A stretch of 64,000 nucleotides of DNA from Pelecanus crispus (lineage: Eukaryota > Chordata > Aves > Pelecaniformes > Pelecanidae), in NCBI RefSeq assembly GCF_030463565.1, contig NC_134643.1, positions 82,395,721 through 82,459,720 of the forward strand, read 5' to 3'. Positions 1 through 13,050 of this stretch are shown here, one piece after another; the first letter of the stretch is position 1, and every line of letters begins with the position of its first letter. The notes under the pieces are model-generated. The model ran no database searches and had not been told where the DNA came from. It saw only the letters and a list, made by a program, of their open reading frames with translations. A program made the translations under genes and the position numbers.

Positions 1-3000
1 GTTCTTTGTGGGATCTCCATTCAGTGGTGCTTTGTGGCTCTGTATGGCGATGGGGAAGGCAGGCATCTGCCACAACGGTGTGGGACTCCTCTGAGGGCCA
101 AAGACCTGTTGCCTGTTGGTTATTTTCGAGGCTGTGGAAGAAGTGTGTTGCTGAACAAAGATTTGAGGGCCAGTGTCACCTGCTGTAGGCTGGTGTTTTA
201 CCTATAACCTATTCTTCCTTCTTTCTTACAAGCCTCTGCATGCAGTAGGGTATGACAGAAAGGGGGATATAAGCGCACGTCTCAGAGACATGATTTGGTG
301 TAGTCTGATTTAGTAACTCCACTACTGCCACACCTGGAAGCAGGAAAGCAAAGAGAACCAGCTGTTGGTTTATCTCACTTTTCTTCTGCTCTGTCCACAG
401 GAACTGGCTTTCCTCAGAAGATGCTTCCTGTACATCAGGCTCAACAGGGGCAGCAGGTGCATTTCACCTTGAGGTCCAGTGACCCACCTGGTGGGAAAAA
501 CACCTTTTTCCATGGAAAATGAGGTAGCAGTGCTAGACAATGACTGCCACAAAAGTGTCATTGAGGGGCTTGGGATTGCTGTCCCTGCCACACTAAAGTA
601 GCACACAGCAGCGAAGACCACCTATGCAGTGGTGTAGATCAGCCAGGCCCATGGAACCAACATGAGCCGTGCTGGCTTACACCAGCTCAAAGGCCACCCC
701 TGGAAGCAGCCACCCTGTAGCACACGCTTTTAACATCCTTCCGGCCATTGCTTGCACAAGGTACCAAGACATGCCATGTGAGGACCGTAGACACCTGTGA
801 GCAGCACGGCCGGCACGACACTTTGTCTCAGCTTCCATTTAATTTCCCTCTTAGCAAGGAAATCTTTCTCTTGAAACTGAAGTTTCACAATGAATGTACA
901 TTTGCTGAGATAAGCTTTGCGGGACAATTTAGTTTCATATACTGCTGAAAACACAGCTAGCTGAGCATATTTCTGAGTATTTTCTTTCTCTTTTCAGTGG
1001 GGGCAAGGGGGTGAAGTGTTATATGTGGAAAAGAAACATAATGTAGTTACTTTTTTTTCCCCCTGAAGGTCCTGGTGACAAGTCCTTGAAGGACGCAGAA
1101 GTAACTGCATGCCAAGGCAACCCAGGAGACCAGGTTTCGGAAACCAAACCCAGAAGCCTTTTCTGGAGAAAGGGGAGAATACAGGAAGAAAAGGCTTTTA
1201 CATAGGAAGTAACAAATTAGCAGGACCCAAAGATTGTCCGGAGGGAGGGAGGAAGCTGAGGGGTGGCTGGTGCATTTACAAGCTGTTCTGAACAAGGTGC
1301 CGAACCCCCTGGGAAGCCATTTGGGGTTAGCCAGTGATCCCGTTGCAGCCATGCTTCCCACTTGGAGACAGCTGGGGTGCACAAGGGATGATGCCCTTTC
1401 CCTGTGGGCAGTTCACACTCTACCTCCGGCTGGCCAGTTTACATTGCTGGCTAATTGGGAAGAGCAGTAGTTTCCTCCTTAGTTTCCCCTCCCCATGCGC
1501 TTGCAATGAGAGTGGAAGTAAGGTGCTGGAGTCCTTCCTTTCTTCTCGGGGCTGGGATCCTGGACCCGTGGGCTCGAGCTGAGCCCCTACGGCCCTGGAT
1601 GGAGAAGTAGCCGGAGACAAATGAGGAAGCAGTGGGTTGAGCAAAAACCTTGTGCTATAGAAATCTTTTTTCCAGAAAACCGGGGAAGGAGGGTGTGGGG
1701 GGGTGAGGCAGGACACCAGCCACTGGGTTGCAGCAGCAAAGTGTTTTCATTGTGATGCAAATATCTTAATGTAATTTGGGTCAGGTTCAGGTTCACCCAG
1801 TTCTTGTGGCTAGAACTGAAACCAGAAAGTCTTCGCTTTTGCTCACAGCTCTCAATACTCTCCCCCCTCGCTGCGATCCCAGAGCTTGTTTTGTGATAGG
1901 GCTTTTTCCCTGTCTCTAGAGAGGTGCTGTTTGGTGGAGCACATCACCGACCTTAGTCAGCTAGGTGGTTGCCGTGCTCTTCTCCCCCTCTCTGGTGGCT
2001 TTTTTTGCGCTGATGGCTTTTTTTTCTCCAGAAAGGGCTGGTGGGACGTGCCTGGGAGCACAGGGGTGTGATATGATGCTATGAGGTTTTGAAAACTTGT
2101 TTAGTTCAATCAGAGTTGCTCACACTAATGTTAGGCTGAGACTGTCTGCGGTGCCTGCAAAAGTAGAAACCAGCCCCACAGCACCAGATTGCAATCTCTG
2201 AGACACTGCCCTGTACACCAGTCCAGACGGCTTTGAAAATAGCGTCTTTACTTCTGGGAAACACGATGTACAGATTTGAACAGGAAATTTACTGCCTTCT
2301 TGCACAAAACTTGACTTCTCCTCACCCCCTGCTTGCAGTGAGTCTGTAAATGTTTAAGTCACCTCACTGTTATCCTGTGTGGGGTCTTTGTTCCTCGTCT
2401 CTCCCGCTTATGTTGACCTAGTCCCACTTCTCTCGCCGCACAGCCGGCATTAAACTCCGGGGGCACAGGGCAAAGGCAGGGCTTGGTCACTTCTTGCCTG
2501 CCCCCCTTGGAGGGGCTGACTTTTGCTGCTGTCTAATGTGGATTAGTGGGGCTCCCCTTCAGTTTCGGGCCCTGGGCAGTCACCTTAGTTGCTCTCTCCT
2601 AAATCTAATTCTGTTCCGCTTTGTCCAGATTATAATGCTCCCTGGAATTCATTTTAAATGCAGAGCAGGGTCAGGGGAGGCTTCAGGGACAGCTTGGATG
2701 CTGTTAGGGCTAGGGCTGTGCTAAAGGCACTTCAGGCCCATTTTGTAGAATTGGTTGTTAAAATCATAGCAGTTTCCTGAGCTGTCTGTTAAAAAAATCA
2801 CCTTCAGCAAGCTCGGCTCCCTGCAGCTGCTGCCGTCTCTTCTGGTACCCAGGCTCCCAGGCTGGACTCTGTGCATGACTCCTCCTCCCACCCACGCCAG
2901 CTCAGACCTAAAAATCTCTGTCTCCATCTGTGGAGGGCCCAACCCTTGCTAGTTCTCCATCCTGGCCCTATCCCTCATGCTTCCTGGCCCTGGCCCTGAC

Positions 3001-6000
3001 CCAGCTGGCAGCTGAACCTGCCTGGGTTCAATGCTTATAGAGCCATTTCGGTACACTGAGTGGGGATGGAGCACAGTGGAAGGGGCGCAAATCTCCAAGT
3101 CTTGTATTTCAAAATCACCTCTTGCTTTGAAGGACCTGTTCCTGCTTTACGGACTTTCACACTCCTGTAAGGCAATTTGGTTTCCTTGCACTTATGTGCA
3201 GCTGCTTCTGGTGCGAAGTATGGCAGCTGCTTTACACTGCACAGGAGAACAGTTTGGCAAAGAAGACCTAATGGTTGTGCTTGGCTGAATCTGCAGAGGG
3301 AATTTAGGTAGCGGGAATGTAATTATTGGAGTTTGGCCAGGACACTGGGAGAAAACACCTGTACTCTTGTGACATGTGCTGTGAGATAATCATCTGCAGC
3401 AAAGGAAAGTGTACACAGTAAAGCAGTTAGCGTTAGGTAGGTCACTATTCTGGATGTGCAGCGTCATGAGTAATATTCTGCCCTCTCCATCTGTAGGGAA
3501 TGGGGTTTTAATTCTTTGTACACGACAATTGCATGAGCCATCCATTTCCCTTAACACACTCATAGAAAGAGGTAGTGGTCTGCTCTAATTTTATAGGGTC
3601 CATGGGGAAGCTGTTGGTAAGTTCTCCTGAAATAACTCTGGTTTCCTGGGCTTTGGTTTCACATCTAATTAGAGAAAAAAGCAAAACTGGAATCTTGGAT
3701 TTGTACAGCCTGAAACAGTAAGGATGAAGGAATAGGGATTTCTTCATTAGGACTGCCTCTCTTCCACCCTGCCCCAGGTGAGACCCTAGGAGGTAAGGGG
3801 CTGAGTTTGGGTTTTGAGGTGGCAGTGCTCAAGATCCTGAGGTTCTAATGGATGTGGTGTGAGACAAGCTGGTCCCTTGGCCAACCTGAGGCTGAAGTCA
3901 TGACAACAGCTTCTTTGGTTTCTCTCTTGTTTTGTATCATCTCTAGCCCTTAAGCAGTCCCACACCCAACTGATGTGAGAAATTTGCCTTGTTGGCCATC
4001 TTTGGCCCTTCACAGTTACTGTAAGGTCCCTTAGAAATGAAGACTATAAGCTCATCAGGGAGGAAAACAAATAATTTTCATGTTGTGTTTTTGCAGTCAC
4101 CAGCCTCAGAGGTGGTGAGATCTATAACCTAACTCATATGGATGTGACTCATATCACAGTACAAATGATAAAATGAGTGTAGCTGATATTGATCCCAAAT
4201 TTGACATAATTTTGATCAGCTTCAGGATTAGCCTTGCCTGACAGCATTCACTCTTGGAGCTGGACTCCTTCTCAAGGTGAGGAGGAGGCATTAAATCATC
4301 TCTTAATAAGTGAAAAAAAAAGGAAGAAAAACTCCTCCAGGCTCACTGCCATCACTAAGAAAGCAATTAGCTTTTGGACTGGACCACAGAATTGCTGTGA
4401 GAATGAGTGACTGACTTTTTCTTATGGAGGAGGAAGTGCTGTGTTACTCAGAGGGCATGAGGATGCTACAGAAAGTGGCACTAGTTCTTGGAAACAGTGC
4501 TACTGTTTTTTTTCCCCCAACAAATTCAGGAAAATTCAGGGGGATTTCCAAAGAGGAGAACTGTGGCTGTAAAGAATGGTGGCTGTTCCAAACAGATAAA
4601 TCAATCTCCAAACACAGTGATCCTCAAGAGAAATCATGCTATTTTCTCCCAGCTGTTAGTGAGATAACTATTAACCCCAAAAAGAAGGGTAAGAGGAAGT
4701 TCTTATGATGAAATGTTTACAAACAGGAAAACCCCATGGACTGTTATCTTAGTACCTAAAGAAAAGTCTAATTCTGCTGATAGGAGGTCAAAGGCATTCC
4801 TTAAACCAGGGGATGACCTGCCAGGTTTGGCTGATTTTCTTTCTTTCAGCTTTTGTGACCTTCAAGGGTCAGGTGAGTAGTGGCCACCAGGAAACCCCTC
4901 ATCCAGGGAGTTGGGGTGTGGGATCCCTGCCGCATGTGGAGACATGACCCCATTGCTTTGTGCTGTCAGCTCACAACTGGTTGATTTTATCTTTGTTCCC
5001 TCTTGGAGGAACCTACTCTGATACCTGAAACATCCCAGAGGGGCAGGAAAGCAAGTGCGGTTCTTCCATGTTTGCCTAGAAAATGCTGAGCAATAGCAGC
5101 TCAGACCTTCAACATTTCTTGGAAGCTGCTTTTGGTTTCCAGGACTGCTTGTTCTTGGTGATCTGCTACATATCTCTGAGGCACACATCTCCTGTGCTGT
5201 ATGTAAATCTGCAGCAATACATCCTAGATTCCTGTAAGCTCATACCCCCCCATTCGATTAATAGAAACCCTGAGTTCCTTTTTTAGCTTCCTCTGCTGAC
5301 CACAACTCACGTCATGAGTAAAGTCCCGCCTGCCATGCTGCCTGCCAGTGTGTGTGCATATGGTCTGCAGAACATGAATGCAGCAAACCACTTCACAGCA
5401 TTGTTGTTTTCTTTTGCCTCATTTTTTCCTTCTCTCAGTGGAAACTATTAAAGACCGAAAGCCTTTGCTAATAAAATTCACACAGCTGCTGTTGCTACAG
5501 ATGAAATCCTAGCACCACAATAGGGATTTCCAGGCATGGATGCCCCCTTGCAAAGTGCACTGAAGAGGGCAACGCATTTCCAGAGTGTGGAAAGCCATCA
5601 CAAAGACATGTCACTGTGTGTTTAGCTACCAAACCTGTAAATGAACTAGCCTGTAAGGCTGTTCTCTGCAATCAGTGCAGCCTTCCAATTTCCTCCCTCA
5701 CCCCTGTGCCGCCACTGAAGCTGCCCTTCCCCCAAGCACAGCTATGGTTTGGAGAAGTCAGATTCAGATGCCAATTCTGTCCTGAAGGTGGGGATAATAG
5801 AGTTCACAGGAGGCTCACATTTGGCCTGTCAACAGCTGGCCATTTGTCTTCTAAGCTTCCAGTTGCCTGATAATGAGATATTGTAATGGGAGTGCTGACA
5901 CTTACAGCGTGGTTCTGCTACGGGGCAAAAGCAAGGGGGAAGACTTTCATTCTTGCTTTCCCTCTTCTCCTAAACAGAGTTGAAAATGCTGTTTAAAAAA

Positions 6001-7590
6001 CCACATATACATAAAAATTAGTTCGCAAGTTCGAGAGTGGATCCATCCAGAATGAGTGTTTGGGAGGAGTAGCTGGCCATGTTACAGAAATAACATTTTC
6101 TGTTGGATCCAGCCATGCCAGGCTGGATAGTCTTTGTAGGGTGGCAGGCACCGCATCTTGGGCAGGAGTGTTTAAAGGGCAGAAGAAAGGTCGATTTCCA
6201 TGGAAGTCTCCATTTCTGGATTTCCTTCTGCTTTTCAGTACAAGCCAGCATTTATCTGTAGGTTTCCAGAGGATAAGCCACTTCTGAACTAGTACCTTGT
6301 AGTGCAAACATAGCCTGAGTAGCAGCAGTAGAAACTTCATGTTATTCTGTCAGGATACTCAAGCCATCAACACACAGACATACGTGTAAGATTTCCAAGC
6401 CACAGGACTTGCAATTCTTGTGTGTGATAATTTGCGCCAATTGCAGTAGGATTTGCTTTAGGTGGCTGTTTGTACTAAAAGTGTTGGGGCAGGAAGGTCT
6501 TTGTGGGAATGAGAGAAGCTGTTGCTCTATTTCAGGGCCACCAGAGCTCTCGCAGAGCCTTCCTGAACTTCACCGTGGCTGGTGGCCTGCTTGTTGCCCC
6601 AGGTGTGAGACGTGGTCTGGCTGAGCCATGAGGCAGGTCTGGATTTACGCTAGGTGTCCTCTGCTTCTTGTGGCTTGCAGCTTATTTTATCCTGGTGCTC
6701 AAAGCCTTATTTCACCTGCCAGTGGTGGAGCAAGAATGAGCAAAGGCCGTTTGTAGTAACCACCTGATTTTGGCAAATCAAGATAAGCATGCTGCTTTGG
6801 TCTAGCATTTACCCAGGCCTGGTAAGAGGTGTGAAAGTGTGAGGCAGTGTTGTCTTTCCCAATATTTTGCCTGGTTTTAGTGTTCTGGGACTAAGAGCCC
6901 TCCTACTCACCCTCCAGAGACAGCACCTGCCAAAGAGGCTGTAAGCACTCTCTGCTGAGCCATTCAGTGCTCTTCAGAGTTGTCTCCTGGTTTATTCCCC
7001 TTTAGTTTATTGCAGGTGGTTTACATGTCTCATTTTGCCACAGGTGCCTATTTGCAAGAATAATTATTTTTTTGGAGTGTATTCGTAATTTTCTGACATA
7101 GTGCCCCTTTTCAGAAGAGTGCAGCACTCTGATGCAGCTGGTGGAGTGTGTCGTGGCATCACTTAGGGGAAGGAATAGTCTTAAAACATGTCCCTAGTCC
7201 TGACTATTTGTTTTTTTAAAAATAAATAACTCTAGGAAAAAAAAAGTAAATATCCCCTCCTTCTCCTCAGTAATGTTTCCTAATTATTTCAAAATCTGGT
7301 CCCTGAGCATTTTGCTCGAGTTGTTAGAAACCACATGTCCAGCAAGATACTCCTGCAAGGCTTAAGGCTTCTGCTGCTGAAACCCAAAAATGGGGTGTGC
7401 CAGCTGGCATCTGAGAGCTTGATCATGCAGCTCTTGTTCACACAAAGATTTTAGTCTTGCACCTGTACAGGGTGCAGTGCAAACTCCCATCCCAGTCAAG
7501 CATGATTTGAACAGGGCCTTATTCAATGCTTGGCTTTCACTGGGTTTATGGGTGAGGGGGTAAAGGGAAAAGAGGACTAAGTGAAAAGAA
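1..7590. other. Non-coding stretch, no gene seen
   Basis: Open frames here are short, overlap on both strands and lack splice-site context or any recognisable domain. Base composition is ordinary mixed vertebrate spacer. Apart from a small inverted-repeat fragment at 628-686, I see no defined element. Confidence 0.6.
628..686. repeat. Ancient repeat fragment with imperfect inverted arms
   Basis: The arms AGTGGTGTAGATCAGC (628-643) and GCTGGCTTACACCAGC (671-686) are imperfect reverse complements. Sequence of the form 'GTGTAAATCAGC ... GATTTACACCAG' recurs in old interspersed repeats of turtles, crocodilians and birds. I recognise the style but cannot name the family. It could also be a chance palindrome. 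Confidence 0.35.
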
Positions 7591-7593
7591 GTA

Positions 7594-7620
7594 TTCATTG
7601 ACTTCAGTGGGAGTAGGCTT
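7594..7620. repeat. Ancient sauropsid repeat fragment (short)
   Basis: The stretch TTCATTGACTTCAGTGGGAG matches a phrase that recurs in very old, widely dispersed sauropsid repeats ('cattgacttcaatgggag'). Only this core is recognisable and the flanks have diverged. The match is from memory and short. Confidence 0.35.
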
Positions 7621-8229
7621 TCTTGCTTGGCCGAAGGCTACTTGTTCCCCTAATGATCACCTCTCTACTTGTGAAGTTCACTGCATGATTTCGAGCTGGT
7701 CCTGACAGATCCTGTCACCATCTTCCATCCTTAGCACAAAAACCTCATGTACAACTTCAGAGCAGCTGTTAGTTATTTACGTATTTATTTATGAGTGTGT
7801 TGGCCTAGTTCAATAAAATTGGTTATTAAAAATTATAGCTGGCTCCAAGGTTGCCTGTTCAAATTTGCTGCCTGCAACCTCTGCTCACTGCCACCGCTGC
7901 TTTTTCACTGGAGAGATGGACCATGTTTTCTTCTCTTGGCGAATGGTCCCTCTGCTCCCCCAGCCTGCTCCAGCCTGGATGCAGAAGTCTCTCCTCCAGC
8001 CCCAGCTCCAGCTTTCCGGGCCGATCACAGGTTACTAGCCCAGCCTGCTCATGACCAAGCCTCTGACAGCCCCAGACATTTTGATTCCCAGGGGCCAGTT
8101 TCTGTTTTCCCAAGAACAGAGGGCTGCTCAGGTCTAAACATCTGAGCTGAATGGAGAGATCTGCCACCTCTTTAAGCCTCGCTCTCCTATTGAAGAAGAG
8201 GGCAGAGGTTTATTGCGTCTTCTTTTCAG

Positions 8230-8375
8230 CCTTTTAGACACAAGCTTCAGGCTGCTGACAAAGTGCTATTCGGCTTACTGTTAATCTGGCAGAGAGTGAG
8301 CCCTGTATCTCTTATTTACAGCTGCACTCTTAATTAGTTAGCAACAAAAATACATAATAAAATACAGCTTGTACT
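8230..8375. promoter_or_regulatory. Candidate conserved non-coding element
   Basis: This AT-rich block contains TTAATTAGTTAG near 8,330-8,341 and a TTACTGTTAATC segment, which are homeodomain-type cores, with no coding frame. Such clusters are common in developmental enhancers. Conservation cannot be judged from one sequence, so this is only a pointer. Confidence 0.2.
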
Positions 8376-11300
8376 CAGATGGGTTCTGGCTAAAGCTAAG
8401 GTAAGATACAGTAAGGTAAAAAATCTCAAGAGTCTGAGCCATGCTGAAGGTAAATCCCACAGAATACAGAAAATTACCTGACCCTGGGAAAACCAGAAAC
8501 TTTAAGGTGTTCTCCATGCAGAAAGCTGTGAAGGTAACACATCAGAACCAAGACTAGGCAAATACTCATAATGTGCACATAATGAAGCCTCTGGATATTG
8601 AACAGGCTGGAGCTTGAATCTTTCCCACTGTGGCAACTCCTGCCTAAAATATATAGTTGTGATGATGAAGTCAGAGGATGCTTTATTTTTAAAATATTAC
8701 TTTAAGAGGAGATGCACATTTTTTTCCAATGTTTAAAAATAAATGCATGTGATGTACCACCCTTGGTTTTACTGTTGTTCTTTCTGTTTTGCTGGGTGTT
8801 TTCTAGGAGGACATAGTGAGTGCAGAAAGACTCAAACACTCAGGCATGTTAACCTCACAATTCTGTTTTCCTTGGAGACCCACAGGAGGTTTGTGCTGGT
8901 AACATCCCAGATGTCCTATGGTTAGATATGTGCAATAGTCACAGCACAGAGCTGTGAGTATTCCTACCCATTTCAACTAAATCAGCTTTCTCCCATCTTG
9001 CTTGCTGTGACTTGGCTTTCAGGACATCTCAGACCTTGTTTTTGCCAACATGAAGTGCCCTGTGGAGTTTTATCCCATAGCCTTGCTGGGAGGGTGTTCA
9101 TGGAGGCTGTCAGAAATCCAGTATTCAGTCCTACTTCTGCCTCAGGGGTCTTTGGCCTTTCTCTGCCAGGTGAACATGGTGACACCTGGGCTTTTGGGCG
9201 CTCAAGCCTGGGTTTTCTCAGCAGCAGAAATCAAAGCACTTGTGTATCAGCCTTAGCTAGTCTTCAGACTGGGAACTGGATGCCAGTTGTCTCACTCCTA
9301 GATGAGTGCCCAACATACTAGATTGCTATTGGCACTAGCTTTCTTCTCCTCTCACTTTCTTCATCCCTGTGAGTGGCATGGATGCGGTGATGTCCATAAC
9401 TCAGTGCTATGAATCCCATCAGTCAGCAAACTTGCTGCTAAGTTTTGCAGTTTGCTGGAGTGTGCTGGCCTGCCTTGTGAATCTGGCCCACCTTGCTGAG
9501 TCCAGCTCACCAGCTTAAGAGCAAAGACCTTATTTCTTGCTGAGGCCCTGCAGAATGTTGTCTAGGAGTCCATGGGATGTGGTGATGTGTTGTGGTCTCT
9601 TTTTTTCTTAATTAAAAAAAATTCATATTCTTTTTTATTCAAGCTTTTTCCAAAACACAAGCAAAACAACCTTTTTTAAATTTTTTTTCTTAGTTCTCTT
9701 GTGTGCATGAGTGAGTCATGCTGATAGAGGAGCTCAAGGCCAGTGCCGTGTCAGATACTTGCACTCAACATGAGTGCTGCATGTAGATGCTCCTTGTTGT
9801 TGTGAACAAGACATATCCCCCCTTGCAGGTGAGCCAGACAAAATTGATTATGAATATTCAGAAAAAAATATCTAAAAATATTCTGCTGGCTAGAGTTGTC
9901 CTGTAGCTGTTAAATGCAAGGTCTCCCTTTTCATTAAAAGTGACTATATTTCCCAAGCAGTACCTCCAGGCACCCCCTCTGATACAGATAACGATGCAGA
10001 GAGCTGGGATGGTTTGAGGTCTCCAGATGGGAGAGTCTTTTGCTTGGAAGGTGCTGGGGACAGGGCAGTCCAGCAGGACAGCAATCTGAGGTCATTTCCA
10101 TCTGATGGCAAGCTTTGCAAGCCTGTATGAAACAGCTTGGTTCTTCCACAGGTTGTTTTCCATAGATTCAGGTTTCCACACTGTGAAAGCTACAGTCAGT
10201 AACAGCAGTGTTTAGCACAATTTGGGTTCTGGCTGGGACTGAGAACCAAGCTTTGCTGTCCTGTCTAAACCAGGATTGGGCTGACACGTGGAGGCAGAGC
10301 ATCCTCAGGGATATCCTTCCTGGAGCAGAAGACAGCAGTGGTGTCTGACCAGAATCAGACCACACGCTTGTGTCTGCCATGATCTGACTCCAGCCTGCTC
10401 TAGCAGAGGAATAAACATCAGCCTCGAGGGACTCCAGTGCACCATCTTCCCTGTTTTAAGTTTAGGGGAAAAAAGAAAAAGATTCCCTGAGAAGTCGGCT
10501 GTTTCAGGACCAGCAGAAATGCTGCTCCCCCTGTCCCCTTTTGAGCTTTAGCTGTTGCTGTGATTAGGGCAGAGATTTCACCCCTAACCTGGAGAGGTGC
10601 TGTGTAGGTATGAACACTACCAGAAACAGAGCAAAATTGCATGCAATTCGCTTTCCTCCGGATGAGACCCAAGGGAGCAGGTGTGCTGCGAGGATGAGGA
10701 GGTCTGTGAGGAGGAAAAAACCCCAAACAATTACAGAGGAAAAATACATGGAGAAATTAGAAAGTGAATAGAAGATTAATTAAATGACCAGACAGTTAGA
10801 AAAATAGAAAAACCAAAAGCAACTGGAGTACTTTTTCCTCCTTTACAACAGCTGTGTCACTATCTCTCCTTTCTTTCTCCACAGCAGTGTGGCCTCCTCT
10901 GTGAGAGCTTCAGTGGCAGGCATTGCATTTGAGACAAAAAGACAGCCATCAATGAGAAAGCCTAGAAATATCCTCTGCAGACTATAAGATTTCAAAGGGA
11001 ACAGAGAAAAGATGGTCCCCAGACAGGGCAATCAGGCATGGCTGGGCTGGGCCACCCAGGGAGGATATCCATCCCCCCTGCAGCGGGTCCAGGGCTGCCT
11101 CCAGCAGCTGCCTCCAAAAAGATGGATGAAAGAGGTGCAGACCTGATGCACCCGCCCCACAGAGAGACTGCTTGTCCTAACAGGGCCACTCCTTGCAAGG
11201 CTTGGTTTTCCCCACTGGTGTGGAGAAGCAGCAGCAGCTGGGCAAAGACATTTCTGCCTTGGGCAGAGGTCGGCACTGAAGGCCTTGTCCTGTGAACTGG

Positions 11301-12934
11301 TGGTAACACGACGTTGGTTAGACATGGGAGGCTTTCAGGAATGAGATGTTTAAAAAAAAAAAAAAACCAAGCAAAATGGAGAAAACAAGTAAAAACCTTA
11401 GTGGGAAAGGCTTCAGAAAGAAGCAGGGGCTTCCCCCGGGGAAAGCTGCTTTGGCCTTTATAGTTTATAAGGCATGTGAGTGTGTTTCCTCTGCCATAGC
11501 CCATTGACTGACTGCAGAAAATGCCCTCTCCTGCAGCGCAATGTGTCTGTTCTCCTCGCAGCACTCCCCAACCCTTCCCTGCCCTCCTGCAGGCCCCCCA
11601 CTCATGCACAGTGAGTTTTCAGCACGGTTTTGGCCACTCTCCTCTCTGCTCTTTACCTGTGAACCTCTCCTTCTGCTTATTGCTACTGCCACTGCCTCCC
11701 CTCTCTCTTTGCAGGTGGGCCTGTAGCCACAGCCAGCAGCATCTGGAAACCAATGGCCCTTTCTTCCCCGCCTCTGCCCTGGCATTTGTGGGGTGGTAGT
11801 GTTCCCCATTGCTCTGTGTGCAAGACGTGGCCCGGGGTGCCCAAGAGAATGAGGGGACACTGAGCCGGGACATCACCCATCTGGACAGTTTGCACAGGTC
11901 CACAGTGCTGGCACGAGCTGCCAAAGCCTTGCCACAATGCTGTCTTCCCATCCCCTTCCACATCAGCTAATGTTCTGAGGCTTTGAAATCTGAGTCCAAA
12001 TCATTGGTTATTGAGTACTGTTCCTGCTACAGCTGCTACTCCCTTCCCTTCCCCAGTCTTTTATTTCTTCTTCCTGGCATGGGCTTAGGTGGGCATGCAT
12101 GACTTATGAGTTTTAATTTCCTGTGGGAAACATTTCTTATGGCCTGCAGGTAGGTGCTTTGTTATTTTTCCTCCCCTCCCCTGCCTCCCCCATTAGGTCT
12201 TTCCTTAGCTTTAGAGCTTTTCTGTGCCCTTAACTGCTCCTTTTGAGATCCTGAGCCTCTTTGGATCTCATTTACTCTGGGATGTAACTTGACTGGTTTC
12301 AGTGGTGTTATAGCTCATTCATATCTTGGATAAATGAGAGGAAAACCAAGAGTCCATTTGCTGTGTTTTCCATGGTAAGTGTAAAACAGCCTGTCTATGT
12401 TGATATTTGCAATTGGGAAACATTCAGTACCAGTGCATCCTTCCATACAGCAGTGCATTTAATGGTCCATCTGGTATGGGAGACTGGATGGAGGGAGGGA
12501 GGTGAAATGGTCTGGCCAGTGAAAACTTCTAAAGTATTATCTCCTGCTAAAGAACAAAACAGGCTATAGCTCGTGCCGCCCGTGTCACGGATGACACAGG
12601 CAGGGATGCACAAGTGGAGGTGGTGCCGCTGCTGGCCATCAGCAGGGCAGGATGTACACGATGAACACAAGAGGGGTGACAGCACTCTGGGACTGCCATC
12701 TCCCAGCTTTGCACCAAGCCTGGAGGCTTGGGGATCAACAGGAGTGGAAGCTAGCTGTAAAAATATCTCTTTGGGATTTCGCACTCTCTGCTTTCCCTGT
12801 GCTCACAGTCTTTTAATTTCTTTGGACAGTCGATTTCCCCAACAGGCCGAGCCTTGACCTTCCAGGGGGGTCAGGGGTAGTGAGCTACAACGTGTCACTG
12901 GACTGCAGTTACCAAAGGGGCAATGGACGGACAC

Positions 12935-13050
12935 GTGGGCATATGCGTGTATGTGTGTGCACTGCATGTTTGTATATCTCAGTGATTAAAAGAGAGGCGT
13001 ATGTATATACATACAGACATAGAGACACATCTATAAATATATATACATAG
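12935..13050. repeat. Degenerate (TG)/(TA)-rich simple sequence
   Basis: Alternating purine-pyrimidine sequence: GCATATGCGTGTATGTGTG, then TATGTATATACATACAGACA, then ATAAATATATATACATAG. It is a decayed dinucleotide microsatellite with interruptions. Confidence 0.6.

Noticed and set aside
10992..11609. 205-codon minus-strand open frame
   Set aside because: It reads through a 15-base A tract as a run of phenylalanines, has no domain, and is overlapped by equally long frames on both strands; compositional.
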